A stretch of DNA of 64,000 nucleotides from Bacteroidota bacterium (GTDB lineage Bacteria; Bacteroidota; Bacteroidia; Chitinophagales; Saprospiraceae), in contig JAHEAR010000015.1 of the NCBI GenBank assembly GCA_024642665.1, positions 18,842-82,841 on the forward strand, read 5' to 3'. The translations under genes and the position numbers were made by a program. The notes beneath the pieces are model-generated. The model was given only the letters and a program-made list of their open reading frames with translations, did no database searches and had not been told where the DNA came from. Numbering within the stretch: position 1 is the stretch's first letter; each line of letters begins with the position of its first letter. Positions 45,990 through 54,889 of this stretch are shown in pieces.

Positions 45990-48122
45990 TTACCGATCTA
46001 CCACGACCTGGTAAATTTCTGCACCCCTGCTATCTTGAATTTTAAGCAAGTACCATCCTGCCGGTGTATCCCCGACATACACAGACCCATTAAAATCTCC
46101 TGAAGCCATCAGTTTCCCTTCCGAATTTATCAATTGGTAGGATTCAGTTCCGTTAAGTTCCAGGGAAATAAAGACGCGATCACTAGCCGGATTAGGGAAA
46201 GCATATCCTTTTGCTCCCCCAACTTCAGTTGTAGCCGTTGTCGTTATGTTCTGAATGGCAGTATACACATCAAGTTTTCCATGCCCCCATCGTATGTCTC
46301 CTTCCGGAGGAATATCTCCTGTCAAACCATCTTCCCGGGCAGCCGTCACCAATACGTCTTTTACCTGAGCAGGTGTCAACGTTGGATCCGCTTCCAAAAC
46401 AAGTGCCGCTGCACCCGTGACCATCGGTGCACTCATGCTGGTCCCACTCAAGCGAACAAATTCATATTCCTTACCATTAAAATTCGTGGTGGCTGCAATT
46501 AAAAAATTGGATGCTGAAAAAGAATTAAAAGAAGAAATAATATCCTGACCGGGTGCTGAAATATCCGGTTTCATGTAATCATCCATGCGCGGACCACTAC
46601 TTGAAAAACTGGTTAGATGAAAGTTCGTTTGATGCGCCGCACAAGTAATAGCACTTTCGGTCACGCCCGGATGACCTACCCCATATAATTTATCTCCATT
46701 CACATATCCAGCGGTAGGGGCTGTAAAGCCATATCCCCAATTTCCAATGCCATACGTTGTCAATCGCGTATTCCAAAAATGCACTTTACCGGATGGTGCT
46801 TCAGCATATACTATTTTCCGCAAATTGCTATTCCGACTTTGGATATCCAGTGTCATCTGTGGTCGACCATTCAAGGGATGTGCAGCATCTGTAGTGACAT
46901 GATAAAACACCGTATCATTTCCAATGATCATCATTGTGTCCACATAAGCATCCGCCGTACCGGTATTGAACAATTCACTTTGTGCGATGAGTTCATTTGA
47001 GGAATTGAGAATTCTTAACTGAACAGCGAATGGATGTCCGGGTTCGCCCCACATACTAATGGCCTGCCCCCATAGATCCGAATCTGTATTATAATTAAAG
47101 CCTTGGATCCAGGTGCGGACGGAATCATTATCAAATTCCTTTTTAAGATGAAAATTGATATTACCATTATTACCTCCACTAAAAACAATTACAGTTCCCT
47201 GCTGTGAAAAAGCATCTATGGCCTGTGACATTAGGGAGGTACCATCTAATGGAAACAATCTGTAATTACCCCAACTGTTATTGATCACTAATCGCTTTCC
47301 GGCATCGGCGGCCATATTCGTCATCCACTGAAAGGCATCAATTGAGCTGCTGACATCATTTCGCATTTGGCTAAAAAGTAAATCACTTTCAAAACCTGTT
47401 CCGCGATAAATGGTTCCTCCGCCACTCCCACCGGCAATCCCTGCAACATGTGTTCCATGATAATCTGTCAATGGCGATAATGTATCATGTTGCGCTACAG
47501 CTAACTCTTCAGCGCCAATATGCACCGCACCATGCATAAATCCATCCGGTGGTGTACCAATGATTTTTACCTGATCCCAGGCCGCTGCAATTCTTGTATG
47601 ATCAAGCGTTGTATCGAAAAACATGGGATGGGTATAATCAAAGCCCCAGTCAACGATGCCAATCATCACCCCTTTTCCCGTAAAGGCTTGTGGTAAATTG
47701 AATCCTTGATGCACCAGATCTGCCCGGGTATCTTTTAATGCCTCATAGAGTTCAGGGCCAACTTTTTGGGCAACTTCAAGATACTCTATTCCAGGATACG
47801 CGAAATCCTTTCTGAACCTAAACAGTGGTATGCGCATCGTTGCTACTGACCCAATAATGGTTCCAACCTCCAATCCGTCCCGAATAGCATCTGATCTATT
47901 GAAGGTGTTATTCACCTTGCACAACACCGCGATGTACTGTACGCCGTTCAAACTATAAATTGGATAAAAATTTACTGTCTTTTGTGAAAGGGTATTTCGA
48001 TTATTCTTTAGTTCCTTTTGGATTACTTCTATTGCTGCATGTGTATGGGCGGGCATGACCATTACCTGCCCTGATACGAGCGATATAAAAAGCCCAAACA
48101 ATATGGAAAGGAAGGTTTTCAT
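45990..48122 (-). CDS. Secreted subtilisin-like (S8) protease with T9SS type A sorting domain
   Basis: A 710-aa exported serine protease. After a signal peptide (ending LVSGQ) and a propeptide (to about 140), the S8 triad is visible: D158 (IGIVDWGFDYTHP), H222 (DYHGTHVAGIAGG) and S562 (SGTSMSAPMVTGA). A long insert (about 320-480) lies between the oxyanion and Ser regions. The C-terminal about 75 residues (FPNPASDRVFISLE ... GWYLLKIQDSRGAEIYQVVVDR) are a type A T9SS sorting domain, so the enzyme is exported to the surface or medium and the tail removed. ATG start; single-gene unit. Confidence 0.94.
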   Translation of the reverse strand: MKTFLSILFGLFISLVSGQVMVMPAHTHAAIEVIQKELKNNRNTLSQKTVNFYPIYSLNGVQYIAVLCKVNNTFNRSDAIRDGLEVGTIIGSVATMRIPLFRFRKDFAYPGIEYLEVAQKVGPELYEALKDTRADLVHQGFNLPQAFTGKGVMIGIVDWGFDYTHPMFFDTTLDHTRIAAAWDQVKIIGTPPDGFMHGAVHIGAEELAVAQHDTLSPLTDYHGTHVAGIAGGSGGGTIYRGTGFESDLLFSQMRNDVSSSIDAFQWMTNMAADAGKRLVINNSWGNYRLFPLDGTSLMSQAIDAFSQQGTVIVFSGGNNGNINFHLKKEFDNDSVRTWIQGFNYNTDSDLWGQAISMWGEPGHPFAVQLRILNSSNELIAQSELFNTGTADAYVDTMMIIGNDTVFYHVTTDAAHPLNGRPQMTLDIQSRNSNLRKIVYAEAPSGKVHFWNTRLTTYGIGNWGYGFTAPTAGYVNGDKLYGVGHPGVTESAITCAAHQTNFHLTSFSSSGPRMDDYMKPDISAPGQDIISSFNSFSASNFLIAATTNFNGKEYEFVRLSGTSMSAPMVTGAAALVLEADPTLTPAQVKDVLVTAAREDGLTGDIPPEGDIRWGHGKLDVYTAIQNITTTATTEVGGAKGYAFPNPASDRVFISLELNGTESYQLINSEGKLMASGDFNGSVYVGDTPAGWYLLKIQDSRGAEIYQVVVDR

Positions 48123-48265
48123 GTGCCAGTTTAATTAATTATACAAGGTATAAAATTTAGCATAAAGTAATTCTGAATAATTGGTTAATCTCCCTAAAAT
48201 GCGTATTCTTGAAGGTGTATATATTGAATCACAATCTACTGCATCACCATCCATTAATATATACT

Positions 48266-48658
48266 ATGAAGACTAAACTTTTAAATCTTGGGTTGTTAGT
48301 AAGCTCACTTATTGGTTATCATGAATGGGGATCAGATCAAGGGGGATTTATCTTTCAAATCGAATGGGAAGTTATTTCCAAGATGACGCATGATTTTTCA
48401 TCAGGCCTTCACCCTTTAGTTTTACTTCCCATAGCAGGTCAATTACTATTGCTATTTACACTCTTCCAAAAAAAACCGGGAAAAATTATCACTTTTCTTG
48501 GCATTGGTTTTCTGGCGCTCCTTCTCCTTTTCATATTTCTGATAGGCCTATTAAATCTGAACTATAAAACCATTGCTTCATTCTTCCCATTCATCTTTCT
48601 TTTAGTGATCACTGTAAAACATTATTTGCACTCAAGGACACATCCGTCTATCCAATAA
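48266..48658 (+). CDS. Small membrane protein, unknown function
   Basis: About 130 aa with four hydrophobic segments (roughly residues 6-20, 48-66, 74-96 and 100-122). No family recognised. ATG at 48266 (MKTKLLNLGLLV) is preferred because the segment before it, from ATG 48209, is His/Leu-rich and does not look like part of a membrane protein. Its stop is about 50 bp before the terminator of the convergent M36 gene. Confidence 0.7.
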   Translation: MKTKLLNLGLLVSSLIGYHEWGSDQGGFIFQIEWEVISKMTHDFSSGLHPLVLLPIAGQLLLLFTLFQKKPGKIITFLGIGFLALLLLFIFLIGLLNLNYKTIASFFPFIFLLVITVKHYLHSRTHPSIQ

Positions 48659-48700
48659 TTCTCACATATTTTTTTTACAAGCTGTTTTTTTCTTAGTGGG

Positions 48701-48736
48701 AAAAAAAAGAGCCATCTCTTAACCCAGAGATGGCTC
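48701..48736 (-). terminator. Terminator of the M36 metalloprotease gene
   Basis: Perfect 11-bp stem GAGCCATCTCT/AGAGATGGCTC with a TAACCC loop (48709-48736). On the minus strand it is followed by eight T (48701-48708). It lies 26 nt past the stop of the M36 gene. Confidence 0.93.
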
Positions 48737-48761
48737 CAATTATTTTTTGAAAACGTCCTGC

Positions 48762-51700
48762 TTATCGAACGATCGATACTCTTCTCACTGTTAGCCCTTC
48801 TTCACCGGCGACTTGAAACTGATACGTACCGGCCGGCAACGCTGAAGTATTCACTGAAAACTTCTTTGTTCCTGACAGAATAGACTGCGTATTTACAAGA
48901 CTGCCGGCTGCATTACTGATACGCAATTTCATTGGACCGGCAAACGACTCCATAAATTCAACCGTCACTTCATCCGAAGCCGGATTTGGATAGATGCGAA
49001 GTCCAGGTAATTGATTCAACTCAATAGAACCTGTCATAGCCCCTACCTCAATCATTTGCTGATATGTGCTATAGCAAATGCCATTGGATACCGTTAGCAC
49101 CACTTCATAGACACCTTCTTCGCTGAATACATGATTTGGGTTTTGTTCTGTACTGACAGGAGATCCATCCCCAAAATCCCATGACCATTCAGTCGCCATC
49201 CCGGAAGATATGTCTGTAAAATCTACAGACAAGTTTACGATATCAGCCAGATAACCGGCTAATGGACCAGGTTGCACATCAACCAATACTTCTGTAGTAT
49301 CGCTCACACAACTTATCTCCTGCACCTTCCAGTCATAGAAGTAGTAATAGTAAGCCAATGCATCAGAAGTCGCATTAGAACTATATATGGACACCAGTCC
49401 ATCAATAGCATACGGATAATTTGCACCCGTATCATTTCGGTATAAATTCTGACTAGTATTGGCTAAGGAATATTTTCCAGGTATCGGAATTTCGAAATCG
49501 AGTGTGACCCGATTATTTCCATTATCCAGCATAACATTCAACTCCTCGACAAGCATTCCACTTTCATCATACAACCTGATCGTACGCTCACCATCGCCTT
49601 GCGCATACATCAGGACTGAAATGAGTCGCAGGGGCGCCTGTGTTTCAAAAAGCAACCTTCCCTCAAAACCGGAGCTATGTATCCCACCACCGGCAAATGA
49701 ATTATCTGCGGGACCAACACTGCGTATGGATACATCCTGACCTTGTCGTAAAGAATACATCACCCCTTCATCCAGCACCGGCGTCTCAAACGGAGTTCCG
49801 ACAAATACAACGGAATCACCGATGCTCCATATGGCTGAACTACCGTCTACAATATCTGCATATAAAATGGTCTGGCTACCCTCGCATACGGCGAGGTTAC
49901 CACTGACACCCGGTTTAGGCAAATCTTCATAGAATACATCCATTGAAAAAGTGTCCGCCCCAATATTATTAGTAACAATTAATTGTACCGTATAATTTCC
50001 TTTTACTTCATACGCATGATATGGGTTTTCTTCTAAACTGGTCTGTCCATCCCCGAAATCCCAAAAATAATATTGAGGTATATCTGTAGACATATCAATA
50101 AAAGTAAATTTGCCAAAACAGTTTGTCGTGGCGTCCACTGCAAATAAAGCTGTAGGAGGCATAGTAGCGACTAAACAAGTGTTGGGTATTGAAAAATCTT
50201 CGACCTCATCACCCACCTGATCCGGGCTTCCCTGTTCAGCATATTTTCCCATCCCCCGACCGGCAAATGCTTCCCAAATCAAACACCGGTAAGTCGTATC
50301 AAAAAGAATTTCATCGGCAGCGAGAATCGCATCACGAGCGTCAAGATACCCTGGCCTGCAACCCTGAAGTTTCATTCCCTCCAGCACTAAACGCATGGCA
50401 ATCTGATTTCCTCCATTTCCTTCGTACCAGTTAGGGTCAAAACCTTCCAGATCAATTAACTTCCAGGTCATATCCCAAAGTGTTGAACACCATATCTCTC
50501 CAATCGGATGCACATTTGGATTCCCCCTTAGATCGCCATACGTCTGTGAATTGATGGTGAAATCTGTAGAATACGGATAGCGGCGTATACCTTCTCCTAT
50601 TTCATCGGCGGTGGCGTAGGTGCCAATAGGACGTGCATCCGTACCGGTATCTCCTGGTGCAATGGTCAGCATAAGCCCCAACCAATCGCTCCATCCTTCC
50701 CCTCCCTGTTCACGGTTAGACAGACAACCGGTATTGCTTGGTCCGCCGGTTAAACGATTGGAAACCCCATGCCCAAATTCATGAAGAATAATTCCGTTGT
50801 CAAGTGATGCATCACGATCCTGTCCGGCATCAAGAAGACCAACCGCCAACGTAACTTCCACTTCCTCTCCCGCTTGTAGTGATGCTTTTAACAACTCTCC
50901 ATCGGCCTGATAGATCATGACTGCCGGGATACCTGATGTACCCAGACCACTCATCACAATTGGAGGTGTAGCAACATTATTGACAATAATGACTCCTATG
51001 GCTCCGGCAGCTTCGGCATAATTTACTTTCTTTATATAAGAACATCCTGGCCGATCGATGACAGCAATCTTTCCGGCAATTTCACTCGCATTTACAATCG
51101 ATTCACATCCATTTGTGATAGGGTCGACCCCATCATCAATTAAGGCTACTAATCCAGTAAGAGGAACTTGAAGATCTGGTCCAAACGCTGCAGATTCTGC
51201 TAAGTAAATACCAGCTATACCTGCCGGCGTATGTACCTCCATAGTGGTTTTTAGATCAATATCATTGACCCACAAAAACATTTGCATTCGACCATTTTTA
51301 CCATCTTCAGGCGTGGCAAAGTTTGCGTTATTAATATCAGCTGCATCCTGGCCTTCTGCCAGAACATAATCGTCACCGATTCCCTGACCTGAATAATTGG
51401 TCGCCTGAAAATTACCTGAGGCCTCATCAAAACCGTAGATAGCCAATATGTCATGAACGACGTTATTGGTATAAAACAAATTCGTCAATATCGGATCCAG
51501 ATTTTCAACAGGTGGCAGATTTAAGTTGATCGGAAAATCAAAATTCAATTCCGTACCACCATCAGGAGAATAGCCGGGTTGATTAGAAGCTGCGATATCT
51601 TCATACGTGAAAACATTATTTCCGCGGGTGATGGTATACTCAGGTCCTTCCACACCATCCGTGTCATGCCATCCAAAAGGGGAAGAAGCTTCCCAGTGAG

Positions 51701-52505
51701 GACTTTTAACCACTTCGCGATTTCCAAAACTGGGTGCTTCCAGCGGCAACGGATATACATTATATATTCCGGTATCTACTCCCACCGGCAACAGATTAGT
51801 CTGAAGCAACTTACTGTCACCAGACTTTAATGTGGCATGACAATTCTCATGTCCCGGATGTCCAAAACTACAATAGGTCGTCCAATTATTTTTTTCAATA
51901 AACTGACCATTCTCCGCATCAATCCTTATGTTCCACCAGTCAGTGCTCCCAACCGGAGCCATGTTCACATTCCAGGCCAGATGTAATTCATCGTTCACCG
52001 GGACGAAAACAAGTTCAGCTGTAATTTCTTCCTGGGATAATCCGGCGCGTGTATATGTATATCGTTTACGATTTATGTCTTCCCCAATAAGTCGAGGTGT
52101 TTCTCGCATCGTCAGATCTAAATAGGAAGCGACATTTTGTATTGCTTCATCGGCGCTCAATCGGGGAGTGATGTTATTGGTTTTGCGAAAAGCATCAGGA
52201 TAAAACTTATTGGCAAAGTGTAATACGTTACCATCGCGAATAACGATTGTACTAACCGCATTAAATATGCGAATACCATTGACTTGCTGATTTATATACG
52301 TGTAGGTTAGCGCTGCTTTTGTATTGTCATATTGATCAGAAATCACCCAATCTTCAATATCAGCATCCGTGAGTTGCAGTTTGGATTTTTCTTTTAGCAA
52401 AAATGAAGAAATAGTGGATTGATAACGTTGTGCGGTCATTGAGAAACTCAAGCCTGTCAATACAAACAACATCATCAGGCGAAATAAATAATTGGGTCTA
52501 ATCAT
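48762..52505 (-). CDS. Secreted fungalysin-like (M36) metalloprotease with PA, PKD and T9SS type A domains
   Basis: A 1,247-aa exported zinc protease. Signal peptide and FTP-type propeptide (to about residue 200); a PA domain inserted at about 440-540 (GKIAVIDRPGCSYIKKVNYAEAAGAIGVIIVNN); zinc site H575-E-F-G-H579 with third ligand E603 (GGEGWSD). Two PKD domains (near 790-850, YFWDFGDGQTS; and near 1110-1165, WSWDFGDGSPVS) flank a CUB/P-like beta region. The end (IYPNPASDEVTVEF ... VRRVSIVR) is a type A T9SS sorting domain. It would degrade extracellular proteins. ATG start; single-gene unit ended by a strong terminator. A TAATTTTG -7-like element lies about 55 nt upstream of the start. Confidence 0.95.
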   Translation of the reverse strand: MIRPNYLFRLMMLFVLTGLSFSMTAQRYQSTISSFLLKEKSKLQLTDADIEDWVISDQYDNTKAALTYTYINQQVNGIRIFNAVSTIVIRDGNVLHFANKFYPDAFRKTNNITPRLSADEAIQNVASYLDLTMRETPRLIGEDINRKRYTYTRAGLSQEEITAELVFVPVNDELHLAWNVNMAPVGSTDWWNIRIDAENGQFIEKNNWTTYCSFGHPGHENCHATLKSGDSKLLQTNLLPVGVDTGIYNVYPLPLEAPSFGNREVVKSPHWEASSPFGWHDTDGVEGPEYTITRGNNVFTYEDIAASNQPGYSPDGGTELNFDFPINLNLPPVENLDPILTNLFYTNNVVHDILAIYGFDEASGNFQATNYSGQGIGDDYVLAEGQDAADINNANFATPEDGKNGRMQMFLWVNDIDLKTTMEVHTPAGIAGIYLAESAAFGPDLQVPLTGLVALIDDGVDPITNGCESIVNASEIAGKIAVIDRPGCSYIKKVNYAEAAGAIGVIIVNNVATPPIVMSGLGTSGIPAVMIYQADGELLKASLQAGEEVEVTLAVGLLDAGQDRDASLDNGIILHEFGHGVSNRLTGGPSNTGCLSNREQGGEGWSDWLGLMLTIAPGDTGTDARPIGTYATADEIGEGIRRYPYSTDFTINSQTYGDLRGNPNVHPIGEIWCSTLWDMTWKLIDLEGFDPNWYEGNGGNQIAMRLVLEGMKLQGCRPGYLDARDAILAADEILFDTTYRCLIWEAFAGRGMGKYAEQGSPDQVGDEVEDFSIPNTCLVATMPPTALFAVDATTNCFGKFTFIDMSTDIPQYYFWDFGDGQTSLEENPYHAYEVKGNYTVQLIVTNNIGADTFSMDVFYEDLPKPGVSGNLAVCEGSQTILYADIVDGSSAIWSIGDSVVFVGTPFETPVLDEGVMYSLRQGQDVSIRSVGPADNSFAGGGIHSSGFEGRLLFETQAPLRLISVLMYAQGDGERTIRLYDESGMLVEELNVMLDNGNNRVTLDFEIPIPGKYSLANTSQNLYRNDTGANYPYAIDGLVSIYSSNATSDALAYYYYFYDWKVQEISCVSDTTEVLVDVQPGPLAGYLADIVNLSVDFTDISSGMATEWSWDFGDGSPVSTEQNPNHVFSEEGVYEVVLTVSNGICYSTYQQMIEVGAMTGSIELNQLPGLRIYPNPASDEVTVEFMESFAGPMKLRISNAAGSLVNTQSILSGTKKFSVNTSALPAGTYQFQVAGEEGLTVRRVSIVR

Positions 52506-52559
52506 AGTAAATCTTGGTCAAGTATTGAAAATCAAGGAAATATTGCATGGATTTGGCGG

Positions 52560-52567
52560 CAAAATTA
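52560..52567 (-). promoter_or_regulatory. Possible -7 element (TAATTTTG) before the M36 gene
   Basis: On the minus strand TAATTTTG fits TAnnTTTG, about 55 nt before the ATG. No -33 partner at proper spacing. The rest of the 511-bp gap 52506-53016 holds no gene; it contains a 10-bp inverted repeat (AAACGGATTA at 52814-52823, TAATCCGTTT at 52909-52918). Confidence 0.3.
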
Positions 52568-53016
52568 CTTTCTTTTTTCAAATAACATCTTATCTCAAGG
52601 TGGCATTTAAGGCTAGTGTCCGCAGACCGACCATCCCGCTCAAAATCCTGTTTATATTTTGCTAAACATATCACCCTTTGAAACTGTTGATTTAAACTGA
52701 TGAAAGGCTGTCAGAGGTTAAGGCCAAAGCATTGGGAAAAGCCAGGTCAAGTATCTGAAAATCTGCACTTTCGGTCAATGTATTCAAAACAAAATCAAAT
52801 CAAAATCAGCTTTAAACGGATTAGTCTTATCTTCGAGAACAGAACCCGGATATTCATCCAGATCGAGCGAATTCCAATGACATACTACATAGATGCCTTT
52901 TAACGTGTTAATCCGTTTTAGCCCAACGCATCTAAAAACAGTCAGGAAACTTACCTCATCATTTAATGTGCAGAGAAAGAAATCATTTATTCAAATAAAC
53001 TCAAACAAAATATATT

Positions 53017-53868
53017 ATGGACGTTCATGACATCAATGAAGCTGAAGAATCATTTAAGAGAGCCATTAAAAAAGGGCCGGGCAAAAATCTGCTGATCATA
53101 GGAATCTCACTTTTACTCTTGATCATGTTCAGACCATGGGTACAAATCGGGGCCGGAGAAAGAGGTATTGTGCTCAACTTTGGGGCGGTGCAGGAACATG
53201 TACTAGGGGAAGGTATGCATTTCAGAATACCTATCATGCAGGAAGTTAAGATCATGGATGTTAAAGTGCAAAAAGTTCAAACAGATGCCTCTTCAGCTTC
53301 CTCTGACTTACAGGATGTAACCCTTTCCGTAGCGCTCAACTATCATATCATTCCAGATAAAGCCAATCACGTGTATCAGAACATTGGTGTTCATTTCAAA
53401 GAACGGATCATCGATCCTGCGATTCATGAGGTGACGAAAGCTGTCTCTGCGGAATATACTGCAGAGGAACTCATTACCAAACGCCCCCAAGTCAGTGAAC
53501 AAATGAAGGAGGCGCTCAGCGAAAAACTTTTAGCCTCAAACATTTTCGTGGATGCTGTATCCATTGTCACCTTCAGTTTTTCTGAAGTTTTTATGGATGC
53601 GATTGAAGCCAAACAAACTGCCGAACAGCACGCTTTGAAAGCTAAACGAGATTTGGACAGAATTCGAATTGAAGCGGAACAAACCATTGCTGCTGCCACG
53701 GCGGAGGCGGAGGCTTTGCGATTACAAAAAATGAATATCTCACCTGATTTGATTGAGCTCAGAAAGATTGAGGCAAATTTGAAAGCTATTGAAAAGTGGA
53801 ACGGTATTTTACCGAATGTCACCGGTTCCGGAGCCATTCCATTTATTGGGGTGGATCAGAAAAAGTAG
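53017..53868 (+). CDS. Prohibitin/HflC-like SPFH protein
   Basis: A 283-aa membrane-anchored protein: one N-terminal membrane segment (about residues 24-42), an SPFH/band 7 domain (GERGIVLNFGAVQEHVLGEGMHFRIP, then ALNYHIIPDKANHVYQNIG) and a long C-terminal helical stretch rich in Ala, Glu and Lys (about 190-255) that mediates oligomer rings. Relatives scaffold membrane domains and modulate FtsH-type proteases. ATG start. Its TAG stop is immediately followed by twenty consecutive heptamer repeats. Confidence 0.93.
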   Translation: MDVHDINEAEESFKRAIKKGPGKNLLIIGISLLLLIMFRPWVQIGAGERGIVLNFGAVQEHVLGEGMHFRIPIMQEVKIMDVKVQKVQTDASSASSDLQDVTLSVALNYHIIPDKANHVYQNIGVHFKERIIDPAIHEVTKAVSAEYTAEELITKRPQVSEQMKEALSEKLLASNIFVDAVSIVTFSFSEVFMDAIEAKQTAEQHALKAKRDLDRIRIEAEQTIAAATAEAEALRLQKMNISPDLIELRKIEANLKAIEKWNGILPNVTGSGAIPFIGVDQKK

Positions 53869-53931
53869 TGAGGATTGAGTGGGCAGTGGTGAGTGGTGAG
53901 TGGTGAGTGGGCAGTGGTGAGTGGTGAGTAG
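53869..53931 (+). repeat. Nine GTGAGTG-type heptamers directly after the prohibitin stop
   Basis: Exactly nine 7-bp units (TGAGGAT, TGAGTGG, GCAGTGG, TGAGTGG three times, GCAGTGG, TGAGTGG, TGAGTAG) start at the first base after the stop codon and run into the TTTAGCG array without a break in the 7-bp register. Confidence 0.95.
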
Positions 53932-54008
53932 TTTAGCGTTTAGCGTTTAGCGTTTAGCGTTTAGCGTTTAGCGTTTAGCGTTTAGCGTTTAGCGTTTAGC
54001 GTTTAGCG
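53932..54008 (+). repeat. (TTTAGCG)11 perfect heptamer array
   Basis: Eleven identical TTTAGCG units, 77 bp, in phase with the nine preceding heptamers. Each unit has TAG; with period 7 the stop falls in all three frames. AATTACG-type repeats follow (about 54018-54045). The remaining part of the gap to the channel gene shows nothing I recognise. Confidence 0.97.
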
Positions 54009-54184
54009 AAAAATAAAAAATTACGAATTACGAATATGTGAATTACAATAAAAGACGTTATACAAATACAAAGTTCGAAGAGCAGCGTGTAAACTTTTTT
54101 CGTAACCTCTTAAGCCCTGAAACGCCATCACCTTACCACAAATATATCCATCACAAAATGAATCATTACCAATAATCCAATGTC

Positions 54185-54847
54185 ATGCAGGACAAACTTG
54201 CCCTTCTCAGAAACCCGCTTTTTGACTATACACTGACCGGGTTGTTGCTCATCCGATTATTTCTTGTCCCTTTCTTTCCCAACGATTTACACAGTTTATT
54301 ATACAATATCGTAGGCACTTTAATCTATATCAACCTGGTATTGGTTGTTAAAAAATACAGAGATCAGGTGACCGTCATTGTTTTTGTCCTATTCATTTTT
54401 GGGTGGGTTTTATTTTTCACAGGGCATGAAGTACTGAGTACCATTTCTTCGATTCTAAACATGTTGCTCTTTCTTAGCATTGTGACTGTCTTTATTCTGA
54501 GCCTGGCTAGAACGGATCAGGTCGATATCAAAACCATTCTCCATGCTATAAATGGCTATTTATTACTGGGGGTCATAGCAGGCATTGGGATTGAAATAAT
54601 CATGATGGTAGACAGCAGTGCCATTTATTTTCCTGTGCAGAGTGAAAGTGTTGCGAATGGTGCACATCGACTTGGCGAATACCAATACTTTGGCTTATGT
54701 ACACTCACGACCTTAGGATACGGAGAAATCGTTCCCATTTCTGCCATTGCCCGATCCTTTGCTACTTTTCTAACGATGGCAGGACAGCTGTATCTGGCTA
54801 TAATTATTGCTATGCTTGTCGGAAAATATTCCAGTCGCAAAAATTAA
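54185..54847 (+). CDS. Potassium channel family protein
   Basis: A 220-aa membrane protein with about six hydrophobic segments; the last two flank a pore loop with the K+ selectivity filter TLGYG (residues about 175-179, in LCTLTTLGYGEIVP). It therefore looks like a small 6TM K+ channel without a cytoplasmic regulatory (RCK) domain and without an obvious charged voltage-sensor helix. ATG start. Convergent with the SulP gene. Confidence 0.88.
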   Translation: MQDKLALLRNPLFDYTLTGLLLIRLFLVPFFPNDLHSLLYNIVGTLIYINLVLVVKKYRDQVTVIVFVLFIFGWVLFFTGHEVLSTISSILNMLLFLSIVTVFILSLARTDQVDIKTILHAINGYLLLGVIAGIGIEIIMMVDSSAIYFPVQSESVANGAHRLGEYQYFGLCTLTTLGYGEIVPISAIARSFATFLTMAGQLYLAIIIAMLVGKYSSRKN

Positions 54848-54889
54848 TATTGACCGGCATCCACAAATTGCCTATCGCATCATAGACGA

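Noticed and set aside
52700-52903. 67-codon open frame on the plus strand
   Set aside because: No recognisable domain, no promoter, and composition like the surrounding gap; not supported as a gene.
53869-54008. Tandem array considered as a CRISPR
   Set aside because: Units are 7 bp and contiguous, with no spacers, and no cas gene is in the window.
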